Source of the DNA: Acanthaster planci | Lineage: Eukaryota > Echinodermata > Asteroidea > Valvatida > Acanthasteridae | Assembly (NCBI RefSeq): GCF_001949145.1 | Contig: NW_019091358.1 | Coordinates: 1,684,240 to 1,748,239 of the forward strand | Direction of reading: 5' to 3' | Length of the DNA: 64,000 bases | Part shown: piece after piece, positions 11,501 to 23,500 of the stretch | How positions within the stretch are numbered: position 1 is the stretch's first letter | Layout of the letters: each line of letters begins with the position of its first letter | Program-made: the position numbers and the translations under genes | Notes under the pieces: model-generated | What the model was told of the DNA's origin: nothing | Databases searched by the model: none | What the model saw: the letters and a program-made list of their open reading frames with translations, nothing else

Positions 11501-14500
11501 TTTGGGGTTGGCACGACACTCTGGGATAGCACAGGGTAGGCAGCCTAAAGTTTAGCCACACAGATTCGGGTGCCACATGTATATGATTATGAACCTTAAA
11601 AAGAATCACATACCGATTTCAACTGTTGCCTCCTCATGCAGCCTGAAGAAAAGACGTTTCCATTTTTAGATAGGCCTATAGCTTTTTGAATGCTGGTAGT
11701 TGTCAATTACTAAAGTTTGAATGGTCATTTATACAAGGACCAATCAACCATCAGTCATCATAAGCCTACTCAATGTTTACAATTAAAGCATGCATATTAA
11801 CACATGCCTAGCAAATTTTAGCAGCAGTGCAGTACAAATTAATAATTATCAGTTCTAACGAAGATTGTCATATTTAATCTTAGTTGTGTATCCATCAGGG
11901 ATCCAGGGGTATCCCCTGGCATGGGTGTCGATATTTTTTCATATGTGGGGGGGAGATAATTTCTGAAAGGTCATCCTTGTGCCAAACTTGACATGGCACA
12001 GGGTCCAAGGGCCTACTTAGGGGGATGATTATATTGGTAATCCTCCCTGGTATAAAAGCCATGCCCCTGGAGTGAGAGTTTTTTCGTTGAAAGAAAAAAA
12101 TGAGAGAGAGAGACAGTTTGGGGACTGTTTCACCCCCTTCCCAATGCATATAAAAAGTTCCAAAAGTTAACATTAACCTGCAAAAAAGCAAAAAAGGTTA
12201 TGAGCTGAGTAACCTCAGATTGTTGTGACTGCCTCAGTGCGGTCTCCTTAAGTCTGGATGTCACTTCATTCATCACCTGCTTTATCTTGTCCGCTTCTCA
12301 AGGAGAATTAATGCTATACTGCAAGTTCATGTTCCCAACCGGACTCAGCCAATTGAGGTTTGTGGGCCTGATCTAAGCATGTCGATTCCTTTTCAAGTAG
12401 GATGTAAAGAAGGAAAACCATGCACATGCACCAACCATCTTTTCAGGTGGTTTGAGCATACCTCATTGAAAACTTTAACACAGAAATAAGGGGCAGGAAA
12501 GCCTAATTCTGTTAATCAGTTAAGAATCCATGCACAGTAACATTCCTGAGATTCAGGATGCTTTTCTTTGATAATTGACTGAAAGGGTTAGTGGAAATAC
12601 ATGTGCACTATGCCATAAAAATGATGCGATTTACGTAGTACAATTCTAGAAGTGCCAACATTGTGATCCTGTTAAGCTTAATTGAAAAATTAGGCTGAGT
12701 GCATGTGCAGCTGTAATAAACATGTAACTAGACACTAATGCCTGGTTCTTAAGAAAAATATTTTTTTCTGCTCACTCTTTCATTGACAAAGCTCTTGTAT
12801 TTACACGTACATGTAGGTCTGATGTGCTCAAAATGCTGCAGACTAGGCCACCCTTGATGGCTTTAGGCTGTCCAACCCATATTTCATTTAGCTGTGGTTC
12901 AGTTATGTGGAAAAATGGGATTTGTATGCCATGAAAATATTTTTCAAAATCCTGGCTTGGGTCCCGAGGAAAGCAGATGACCCTGCCAACTTTACATGTC
13001 TGACAAGTATTTTTGCATCTATAGGTAGCCTTTACATCTTAAGAACAAGCTGATGTGTATTGGTAGCTTTCTGAAGTAGATTTGGACTGGCAGGGAGCCA
13101 TTTCATTGATAAAGTGCACATGGTGGAAAGAGTTAGACTTGGCAAGACCTTTTTATGCTACACGTGTGTTTGTCATAGGGATTAGTTTAGTCTCTTTTTT
13201 GAAAATGAATGAGATTGAGGGAGCGTTAGTAATAATGTGTGTTTGGAAAAAAATCAATCAATTGTAGCTAGAAATTGCTGGGAGACTTTTCAGAAAATGA
13301 TATGTTAGCACTGCCACCTGTGCCTGGTTAATGGGGATGGTTTACCTTAAAGTAAATGTATGTAAAAGCCATTAGGGACTTTTTGGGGGGATAATTTCTG
13401 TCGAATTTGAGTTTGACTTTTCTCATTGATTTCCATCACTTGAAGTTTGAGAGTGGTTTCTGTTTGCTGCAGGGGATAGGCCTTAATCTGGAGAGACTAG
13501 CCTCAGTTTTGTTTATTTTTTTGTTGTTGATTTTTGAAGGAAAGTTGCGACTAAATTGCAGAGACAGCAAAATTTGTCCCCATAACGTTTTGGTCCCACA
13601 ATGGCAGTATATAGCAACAAGAGTGTAGGCCCCTCAACCAAGGAATAAGTGAGTGTGTTCACCCAAGATCAAACACTCTAAGATGTAGTATTTGTTACAA
13701 AATGCTTTTACCAAAGATCTTCTCACTGCAATGTTTGTTGGCATCATAATACCGTGCACTGTATCTTCATCAGTTACATGAAATAAGTCTAGCACACAGG
13801 TTAAAGAATTTTTGTTTTATAGATCAGTGCTCCATTATGCAACTCTGATTACAAATATTTGTGCAGTCATCAGTATAGGTGTTAGCACAATTTGGGTTAA
13901 CCACTTCTTCTTGGGGTGGGGGCAGGGATTTGTTGGGGAAGCTCTCATCAGCTGAAAAAAATAAACAATTAAAGTGGGAGGGGGTTAATCCCAGACAGCA
14001 AACCGTCAGCAACAGTCGGCAGGGGTCTAAAAATGTCGCCGTCGGTATCAAACATTGGGCAAATGTTGGCTACAGATGTATAACTGCTTTATTTCTATAT
14101 GCATCACAGAGTTGATCAGCCTACGTCAGTTTTTTGTCGAAATACAAAGTCAATTTGAAGTCAACCTTTGAACGTTGAACTTTTGTCTGAATATGGTCAG
14201 TATCTGACAATAGTCAATGGTCCATGTTCTGACGTCGGGTGGACGTCCCATCTGTAGTCTCTGTGTGACTTACATCTGCACTGTACAATGTTACTGTAAA
14301 ATGTATAATGTTGTACTGCCTTTTGAGACAGTAATCTACTATAAACCACCTTTACATTTGTTACACATATGTAGTTTGCATATAAATGCCATTCATTGCC
14401 GGAAAAAGTAATATTTTAATGAGAACGAATTTTTTTTGTTTTCCATCTACCCACCGTGATTACTTTAAGGAGGCTTATAAACAAAAAACAGCTCCAATTT

Positions 14501-17500
14501 TACTTCTAAGTATGATTCTGGAATCTGTAACAGAGTAAAAAAATGTAGTCTCTGATTACATGAATAAGTTAAATAAATGAAAACCCCAACTCCTGGGGAA
14601 GCTTCTGTAAGTGACAGGTAGGTTATATTTTAGTCAACAGGATGTCACTTCAATGTCGGCTAGATGCGGGATTAAAAAAAACAGGAAAAGGTCAAATTAA
14701 GTGTCGATTGGATGTGTAGCAACCAAGAAACAGCAGTGCCTCAACGGCAATTAGATGTTTTTGTGACATTTTAATGTTAATCTAATGTTTTCTCAACCTG
14801 TGAGTTATAGGTTATCCTGACGTCGGCATTGGGTGCAAACATGATGTCAGATACTGGCATTTTTCAACATTAACTTGGTCATTGCCTGACATTATAACAA
14901 AGTTAATACAACATCGGTCTGTTGTTGGGGATATTAAGCCAATATTAAGCAAATTTGTGACCTGTATTTTTCATTTTTTTCACATTTTTCCTTTTTTTTT
15001 CCAAATCCTTTTTTTTTTTTGGTGGGGGGGTGTGTTATGAGGGTTGGAGAGAGTGTCCCTTTCCCCCCATCCTAACGCCCATGGTACTCAGCCCTTAGGC
15101 TATACTGTAGTCTTGATTCCTGACATGATTTGAACATAGGATTTGAGATATGCTATAAAGCCACCTGTATAAATTAGATGTACTGAGTTGGGTGATCTGG
15201 ATGAGTGATAGTGTCTTCTAGGCTTGCTTTGCATTTACATGGATACACTATAAAATTAAATCCTTTACCAATACTTCTTACGGTTTGTATGTAGTTCAGT
15301 AAGCTTTGATAAGTACAGTCATCTCCCATTAGAGTGAACTTGGGCAAGACAAAACTCTGGTTAGAACAAATATGGATCACTGGTCAGGTATGAAAAGAGG
15401 AGGTAAAGTACACCAATAACTAAGGTGGCATCGAAAATAAGTCTTTTGTATACAGTGTATTTGAGATCTGTGATTTGATACATGAATGGCCAGGAAAAAC
15501 TGCTCAATTATCAGGCTTGGGTGTCTTAGCCTTGAGCACTCACAAGTTCAAGAATTTCAATGGCCCCCAGCCAAAGGCACAAAGTGGATAAGTTGCAAGT
15601 GCCTAACAAGTAGAGGAATTGGTTTGCTAGAGATGCATATTGGAATGGCCCACGGGGACACATAAATTCACAAGTCATGATCTGGAAAAATTTCAATTCC
15701 CTTTGCATACGTGGGAAAATTCTTCAAATGTGATATTGTTGCACTTAACTCTCAGACTTGGGGGAAGAATGTTTAACCCCAAATCGGGTGGGGGGATCAG
15801 TGGCGGCTGAACAATTTTCAAAGGGGGGCGGGGCAGTTGTTAGCCCATCAATCATTAATAGGCCGATAAGCCCCACCCCATTATAGGCTCTGTGAAAAGT
15901 AGGGTGACCATGTCCCCCCCTCAAAAAAGTGGCCCCCAATACTCATGTCCCACCTGCATGCCCCACATCTTAAAACAAACTATTTCTGTCTGTGTTTTGA
16001 GCCTTGCCAAAAATACGCATTTCTCTATGAATGAAGGAGGAAACAGTTTGTGAAATCAGGAAGCCAAAGGCATTGATGTATTGACTAAAATAACCTCAGT
16101 TAGCTCGCAAAACAGACTGGAGAGGATATGGCTCCATAGAAAAATCAAAGCAAACTTTTTTGCCTGACGTGATGACAACAAACAAACTTGGCTGGGACTT
16201 AGGCTGTGTACCTTTGAGGAAGTCTTTAACTTCTGGTTCCTGCCATTTTGATAGCCATCACATATTGGATGTGATCCTTTGATGAAAAGGTTTGAATTAG
16301 CTAGCTGAAACTTAAAGTTTTGTTGTGGAAAATATCTCTCTTGTATGTGTGGTTATTTTCAGAACCATACACACATGTAGTCGATCACTCATAAAGGTGC
16401 TTCTGCAAACCTGTTATTCAATGAGGGGCTTAGACGAATCTTTCACTTGCCAACTTGCACTTTGTAATAGGTGATGCAATTGAAAATTGCCCATTTCTNC
16501 GTGGGTCCGAGTTAGTATTGGCTCCGAGTTGGTTGTGGGTCCGAGTTGGTCGTGGGTCCGGGTTAGTATTGGGGCCGACTTGACATGGGTCCGAGTTGGT
16601 CGTGGGTCCGACTTGGCATGGGTCCGAGTTGGCATGGGTCCGAGTTGGTTTGGGTCTGAGTTGACTCGAAACCAATTAGATGTACTGAGGTGGGTGATCT
16701 GGATGAGTGATAGTGTCTTCTAGGCTTGCTTTGCATTTACATGGATACACTATAAAATTAAATCCTTTACCAATACTTCTTACGGTTGTATGTAGTTCAG
16801 TAAGCTTTGATAAGTACAGTCATCTCCCATTAGAGTGAACTTGGGCAAGACAAAACTCTGGTTAGAACAAATATGGATCACTGGTCAGGTATGAAAAGAG
16901 GAGGTAAAGTACACAAATAAATAAGGTGGCATCGAAAATATATTTTTTGTATACAGTGTATTTGAGATCTGTGATTTGATACATGAATGGCCAGGAAAAG
17001 CTGCTCAATTATCAGGCTTGGGTGTCTTAGCCTTGAGCACTCACAAGTTCAAGAATTTCAATGGCCCCCAGCCAAAGGCACTAAGTGGATAAGTTGCAAG
17101 TGCCTAACTTTTTATTAAAGCATTTTTCCTTGCCTTGGTATCAAGTAGAGGAATTGGTTTGCTAGAGATGCATATTGGAATGGCCCACGGGGACACATAA
17201 ATTCACAAGTCATGATCTGGAAAAATTTCAATTCCCTTTGCATACGTGGGAAAATTCTTCAAATGTGATATTGTTGCGCTTAACTCTCAGACTTGGGGGA
17301 AGAATGTTTAACCCCAAATCGGGTGGGGGGATCAGTGGCGGCGGAACAATTTTCAAAGGGGGGCGGGGGAGTTGTTAGCCCATCAATCATTAATAGGCCG
17401 ATAAGCCCCACCCCATTATAGGCTCTGTGAAAAGTAGGGTGACCATGCCCCCCCTCAAAAAAGTGGCCCCCAATACTCGTGTCCCGCCTGCATGCCCCAC

Positions 17501-20500
17501 ATCTTGAAACAAACTATTTCTGTCTGTGTTTTGAGCCTTGCCAAAAATACGCATTTCTCTATGAATGAAGGAGGAAACAGTTTGTGAAATCAGGAAGCCA
17601 AAGGCATTGATGTATTGACTAAAATAACCTCAGTTAGCTCGCAAAACAGACTGGAGAGGATATGGCTCCATAGAAAAATCAAAGCAAACTTTTTTGCCTG
17701 ACGTGATGACAACAAACAAACTTGGCTGGGACTTGGGCTGTGTACCTTTGAGGAAGTCTTTAACTTCTGGTTCCTGCCATTTTGATAGCCATCACATATT
17801 GGATGTGATCCTTTGATGAAAAGGTTTGAATTAGCTAGCTTCATACCCGCTGAAACTGAAAGTTTTTTTGTGGAAAATATCTCTCTTGTATGTGTGGTTA
17901 TTTCCAGAACCATACACACATGTAGTCGATCACTCATAAAGGTGCTTCCGCAAACCTGTTATTCAATGAGGGGCTTAGACGAATCTTTCACTTGCCAACT
18001 TGCACTTTGTAATAGGTGATGCAATTGAAAATTGCCCATTTTTAAGTTGAGACCAAAGGATTTTCAGAGCTTGGTGAAGTTTCCATTGACATTTGAAGGT
18101 GGCCTTAATCATTGCCCTTAACCTCTGAGGCTGATTGACACTAAATAAAAGGTTGGCCATAACAGCTGCAACTGTCCTTACAGTCAAAGAAATTACTAAT
18201 ATCCCATGAGCACTGTGAATTTGGCAAACATCACCAAGGTACACAAGATACTACTAAAAAACCTAGTAAAAGAAAGATGAGGTGCTTTCCTTGATTGTTT
18301 TTGTTTTTTGGAGGTTGGGAAAAGTGTATTTACAAATTTGTTATCTATACCATACCATTGATCTACGTAGATATTCTTATTGAAGTAAATTGCCACAAAA
18401 AAGGATGAATGTTCTCTCTTCCTTAAATATCAGTTACTTACGTTGCAATGTCAGCATTTGAGTTGATACATATGACACAGTGACATCACACAGAAAGTTA
18501 AAAAATGGTAAGCAAACAAATATAACACCCAACTCTCTTCTGGACTTTGGCAATTTTTCTTTCTCAGGTCAGGGCAAGATTTGTCAACCCCCAAGATACA
18601 CCTCTCTGTCAGTCAGGACAAATCAAATTTAAGAACATTTGAAACTGTTTTCCCACTACAAAATTTTTCTTTAATTTTTTGTAAAAGTTCAAGAGTTCAG
18701 CCAAACAAAGTTCTCACGGTCACCTTGCAACATGCCCTCCACATTCTCCTAGCGTTTCAGTTTCAGCACTTGGGGACTGCAACTTTTATCAATCAAATAG
18801 AAATTGGGGTTGGGTGTCGGGTATAATTTGCAGTTGACAATACTAATGAGAACAAAAAAATACAGTGGAATGGGGAGTAGACTGGCCCCAAAGGGAGAAT
18901 TTCCAGATAGAGATCCCAGTCAAAGAGCTAAATTGTAATTGAACAAAATATAAGCTAAGTAAGATGATCGAAGTGTTTTATGATGATTTTCCTGGAGAGG
19001 GAAAGTTAAAAGCCTGTTTTGAACTCTTGAAAATCAAATGTGGTTGGTTTATTTAGGTTTTACAAAGAACTACATGTGTCACAGGGAGTGGTAAAAGAAC
19101 CTTTACCCAACAATCCATATAAAAGAGTTATGCGGCTCCTTATGATATCTCTCCTGCTACCTGAAAAGTAAATGGTTTTATTCTTATACAAAACTGAAGA
19201 TGGTTTTGGGATTTATTTCCTCTTTGGCCAAATAGTCTCATTATGAACTGGTGTTTCAATTTCATTTATTTGATATCATTGATATCCAACAAAGTAATTG
19301 AAATACATTGAAATTCGTTGTGGTTTTGCAAGCGTTAAAAACTTGATAATCAAAATATATGTACAGAACAATAATAACTACACTACAAAAATTCACACCA
19401 GAATTACAACCAATAATTTCAGACAGCATATCAGGTAAAATAACAGTTGATTAAATAAAATGGGATTAAGATAACAATAAAATCTGATGAATCACAGATT
19501 AGGACTTTGATTGCTCCTGTACATGTACATTCAATAAGCGAACTGCACTTGGATAAAAACTGTTCAAGGTTTGAGTCGAATCTGCGCGAAGTGATCTGTA
19601 ACATTTATCTGATCTCATCTGCTGAAATAAGTCATTCATTAGTCATGCATTTCAATGCAAAAGTAGATGGGAATTCAAGCTATTCATGGTGACAGACAAC
19701 TAAGGTGGAAGGCTTGCGGAAGCACCATGCAAGGATACGATCTCTTTTGTGAGTCTGTATGGTTCTGAAAAGAACCGTGAGGAACTCAACATTTCGGACA
19801 GTATGCTCTACTACTAGCTGATGATAAACTGACAATACGTGTATCTTCAGTGCATTTTACACCACCAATGAGATGGGTTAAAAATTAAAAAAAAAATAAT
19901 TAGAATGGGAAGGTATTTTTAATTAACCAAAGACTACAGCAACTACCATAAACCATACATCTCTTTGATGTGATGTGAACTTTGATGTGTACATGCGTGT
20001 AGTGTGATGGATTAGAATTGGAAGCAATGGAGGACTGACTAATGGAGTGTAGACCAACCCAAGCTTCTGAAAAGAGATGTTGAATTAAAACAGTTATGGT
20101 TCCTTGGAGTGCATCCCCCCTACATGGATAACTGTGTTAATTTGAGAGCTAATAGGTCTACATGCCAGCAAGCAATTTGCAGGAGGCGTAGGCCTGCTCT
20201 TATGAGGAAAAAGACCTCACCATGTCCTGGCTCCATTGGTGAACTCTGGATAACCTGGCTGATCGCACGGTCCTCGCAATGGCGATGAGTCCTTTGAATA
20301 TCTGCCCTTTCAACTTTCAGTGGTACTTTATGTGCCTTCCATGTTTGTATAAGGTAACAGCGAATCAGGGTTTGATTCCGAAGAGGGAACTTGAGAAATG
20401 GCTACCACATGCTAAGAAGACATCAGCGCGCAAATTACCCACTCCCGACACGGGGTGATAGTGATGAAAATAGCAATACAGGACTCTTTTGGGGCCCTGT

Positions 20501-23500
20501 AATTGGAATGAGTACAGTTTAACTCCTTTAATGAAGATCTGTTGAAAGGAAAGTCTGGTGCCAGCAGCCGTGATAATTCCAGCTCCAGTTAAATTAATTT
20601 ATTGTATTACTCTTTTTTCTTGTTTTGTTTTTTCAGGCATTCAACACACCAAAGTCAACTGCATTGAATGGCGAACATTCCGACCTCAGGATCCCAGTTT
20701 ATGTGAGGGAATGAGGAAGCCCAACGTACGTCAGCAAGCGTGCAACATTGAACCATGCCCACCAGTGTAAGCCACCTTTGTTAGGTCATGTTGTTGTCGT
20801 ATGTTGAATCAGTTGTTTTCCAAGGAAGAAAAAGTCACCCACTTTCATATATTTTGTGTGACCAGGTGTCGCATGCCTATAGAGTACATTTTGTGCCTGA
20901 TTGCATAAAGTCAAGAAACGGCTGTCAACTGATGGCCGTTCACAAAACTTGATTCCAAGGCTCCAGGCACTGCATGTGGCTGTGGATACTTTGGAGTCAA
21001 GACATCTTTTCTTTTCTGCACTTGGGTATGGTTTTGAATTTCACATGTGGCCATGGTAATACCCGATGGTGCTCTTAGTCCAATTAAGTTGTAGCCAAGT
21101 CATGCACACCTGTAGGTACGCAGCTGCCATGTGCACAAAATTATATATGACATGATACATCAATGCGACCATCTTTAACTTGTAGTGCCCATCCAACCTA
21201 TTCAGTTCTCTCTAATCTCAGTACTTCATCCAACCACACTTCATTGATCCTCTAATTTCTGCAGTGCCCACTACATTAATTTCCTTTCTCACACATTCTC
21301 ACAATCATCCAAACACCAATATCTCTGCACCATGAACCACGCTCCTCTCACCTTCTCCTCCCCAATTTCATTAAAATCCAAAAATGATCGCATACTAGAG
21401 CTTGGTAAGTTTATAAATATCATCCAAAACCCAGTTGCATCAATAAACTACAAGAAAAAAATTTCATTAAAAACAAGGCCACATTTTGTCACTTTTTCAC
21501 AAAAAGCCACGCATCGAGAATTTGAAGAAAACTGGTTTTCACCATAATTGCCAAGGAAGTTTCTCCTCTTTCAAACCTGCAAAACTTGCTATCTGGAACA
21601 ACTTCATGTAGTAGAAACCCTCAATGATTCTTTTGCGGATGAACGTTTGCACAAACCAAGTAATAAAACTCAACACAGTGGTTAATTAACTGAAATGAAA
21701 TTATCAAGTTTAGTGTTTTAAAACAAATTGTGAAAAAATTGAAATAATATGTGCCACTTAGTCAAAACAGTGACCGTTTTTACATGTAGGCCCCTACATG
21801 TGTGTTTGGTCAAGAGGGGACTGTTGTCTGATTATGATAATGGGATGGGATCAGATATTTTGAAACCAGTTCAGACAAAATCCACATTTCTCTGGAAGCC
21901 AAGAGATTAAAGTGTAAAAGCATTTAGCGTCATGGGCAGATTCAGATCAAGTTTGGCATAATTGTCTCTGGGGATAAAAAAGGTGAAAATGTGAATGTAT
22001 ATTGTAAGTTTTGATGGCCTGTAAAATTAACTCATTTATTTTGAATAAATGGGAAACTGATTACAACGTTGGAGACATCAGATACTCCACCAGTGATGTA
22101 TTGGGCCAACCTTAGACAAATCCAAGATAGGTCCGTCTAGATGCTCGAGACCAAGGCAGGTCAATGTCCAAGTTGTTGAGTCTGAGCAAAGTCTGAGTCT
22201 AGGCCTGATAGTTTTGTTATGGCAGAATGCACAAGATTAAAATGAAACAAAACACCTGTTATACACCTACATAATATGCACACTTGTTTATTTCTCGTGA
22301 ATGCCCAAAATAACAGTGCCCTACCACATCATTTATCTGTATGTCAAAAGCTTGGAGGGGGGAGACCAGTCACGATATGTATAGCTGACATGGCAAATTT
22401 TAGACTGACAAGGGATCAAAATGTTTTTGTGTGACTGAGAAACTCCTTTTTCTAGATATTATCAAAGCTGTTTCAAGGACACATGAAGTAATGGTTGTAT
22501 TTACCTAGACTCTATGAAAGAATTTTCAAGGCTTTGTCTAAATTGTTCAGTAAACAATGTTCAGTGTGAAAATGAGATGTCTAATGTTTCTCACAGGTCA
22601 TGGACATGAGGTGAGTCGTGTATAATTGATATTCTGTGGCCCAAAATGGAAGAGATTCTTTAAGCTCTAACTCCCTGGGATGTATGTAAAAACATATTGA
22701 AATCGTAGGATTGAGGACTTTAAGGGCTAGTAAGAATTACAAAATGATAACAGAGTTTTCTTTCGCAAATGTAAAATGGACTCAATATTTACTCGCTGTC
22801 CAAGTCAGCCGCTGGCCAAGTCTGAGCCAAATTGAGTCCAAAAGGCCGTAGGTCTTGGCTGAGTCACAAGTTCAGCAAAATTTGAATCAAGACCGGACTA
22901 CTCATTGTTTAAACATGGTTTGGACTCAATTTGAGTCTTACTGTCCAGGTCAGCTGCTGGTCAAGTCTTAATAGCCAAGTCACAAATTCAGCAAAACTGG
23001 GCCTGAGACTGACCGGGCTCAAGTCTGGTCTCGAGTCCAATATCATTCCACAGTCACTGACTCAATTCTTAGAATAGTTCTTTTTTAAGTGCCTTTTTTT
23101 TAGTGCCTGTTAGGCACTGAGAGAGACCTTTGTTCATGCGTAGCATTACACAACACCTGATGAAAACGGTGAAGTTTGATTTAGAAGACTTCCCTGATAT
23201 GCAACTACCTTGACGTTAATATACCCGGTTGATTGCTAGAGAGTGAAGGAGTATACATATCCATATATCAGGTGTTGATTCCATTGCTTAAGTTTATTCC
23301 CTGGGGCATGTCTGTTTGACTGTCTGGATATCAGTACCACTGGAGTCTGACAGTTTGAATTCCCTGTGGATTAGCCCATTGTATATTCACATTGTCAGCC
23401 ACCAAAATCAACAAAAGGGTGCAAAATTTACTGGCGGGGAGAGAAATTTTTTTTGTCATTTTTGTTTAGTCTGAAATATCATTACTAATGATTTATAGTC

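Larger units (their letters stand above)
7815..20636 (+). other. ADAMTSL intron, 12.8 kb
   Basis: The longest intron in the window. It holds a poly-T/poly-G run near 11067, the repeat-rich element at 13985-14940, the tandem duplication 15173-18042 with its minisatellite, and the 18S-derived pseudogene 20221-20592. From 7815 to 13980 I see no gene; the open frames there are short and have no recognisable domain. Confidence 0.75.

Noticed and set aside
13824-14115. Open frames of 75-78 codons on both strands near 14 kb
   Set aside because: They lie in the repeat-rich element and encode nothing recognisable.
15173-18042. LTR retrotransposon (two similar direct copies flanking an interior)
   Set aside because: The interior is only a ~175 bp minisatellite, and the copies have no TG...CA ends, primer-binding site or polypurine tract.
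20221-20592. A functional 18S rRNA gene
   Set aside because: Only about a fifth of the gene is present, invariant positions are altered, and the flanks are intron.
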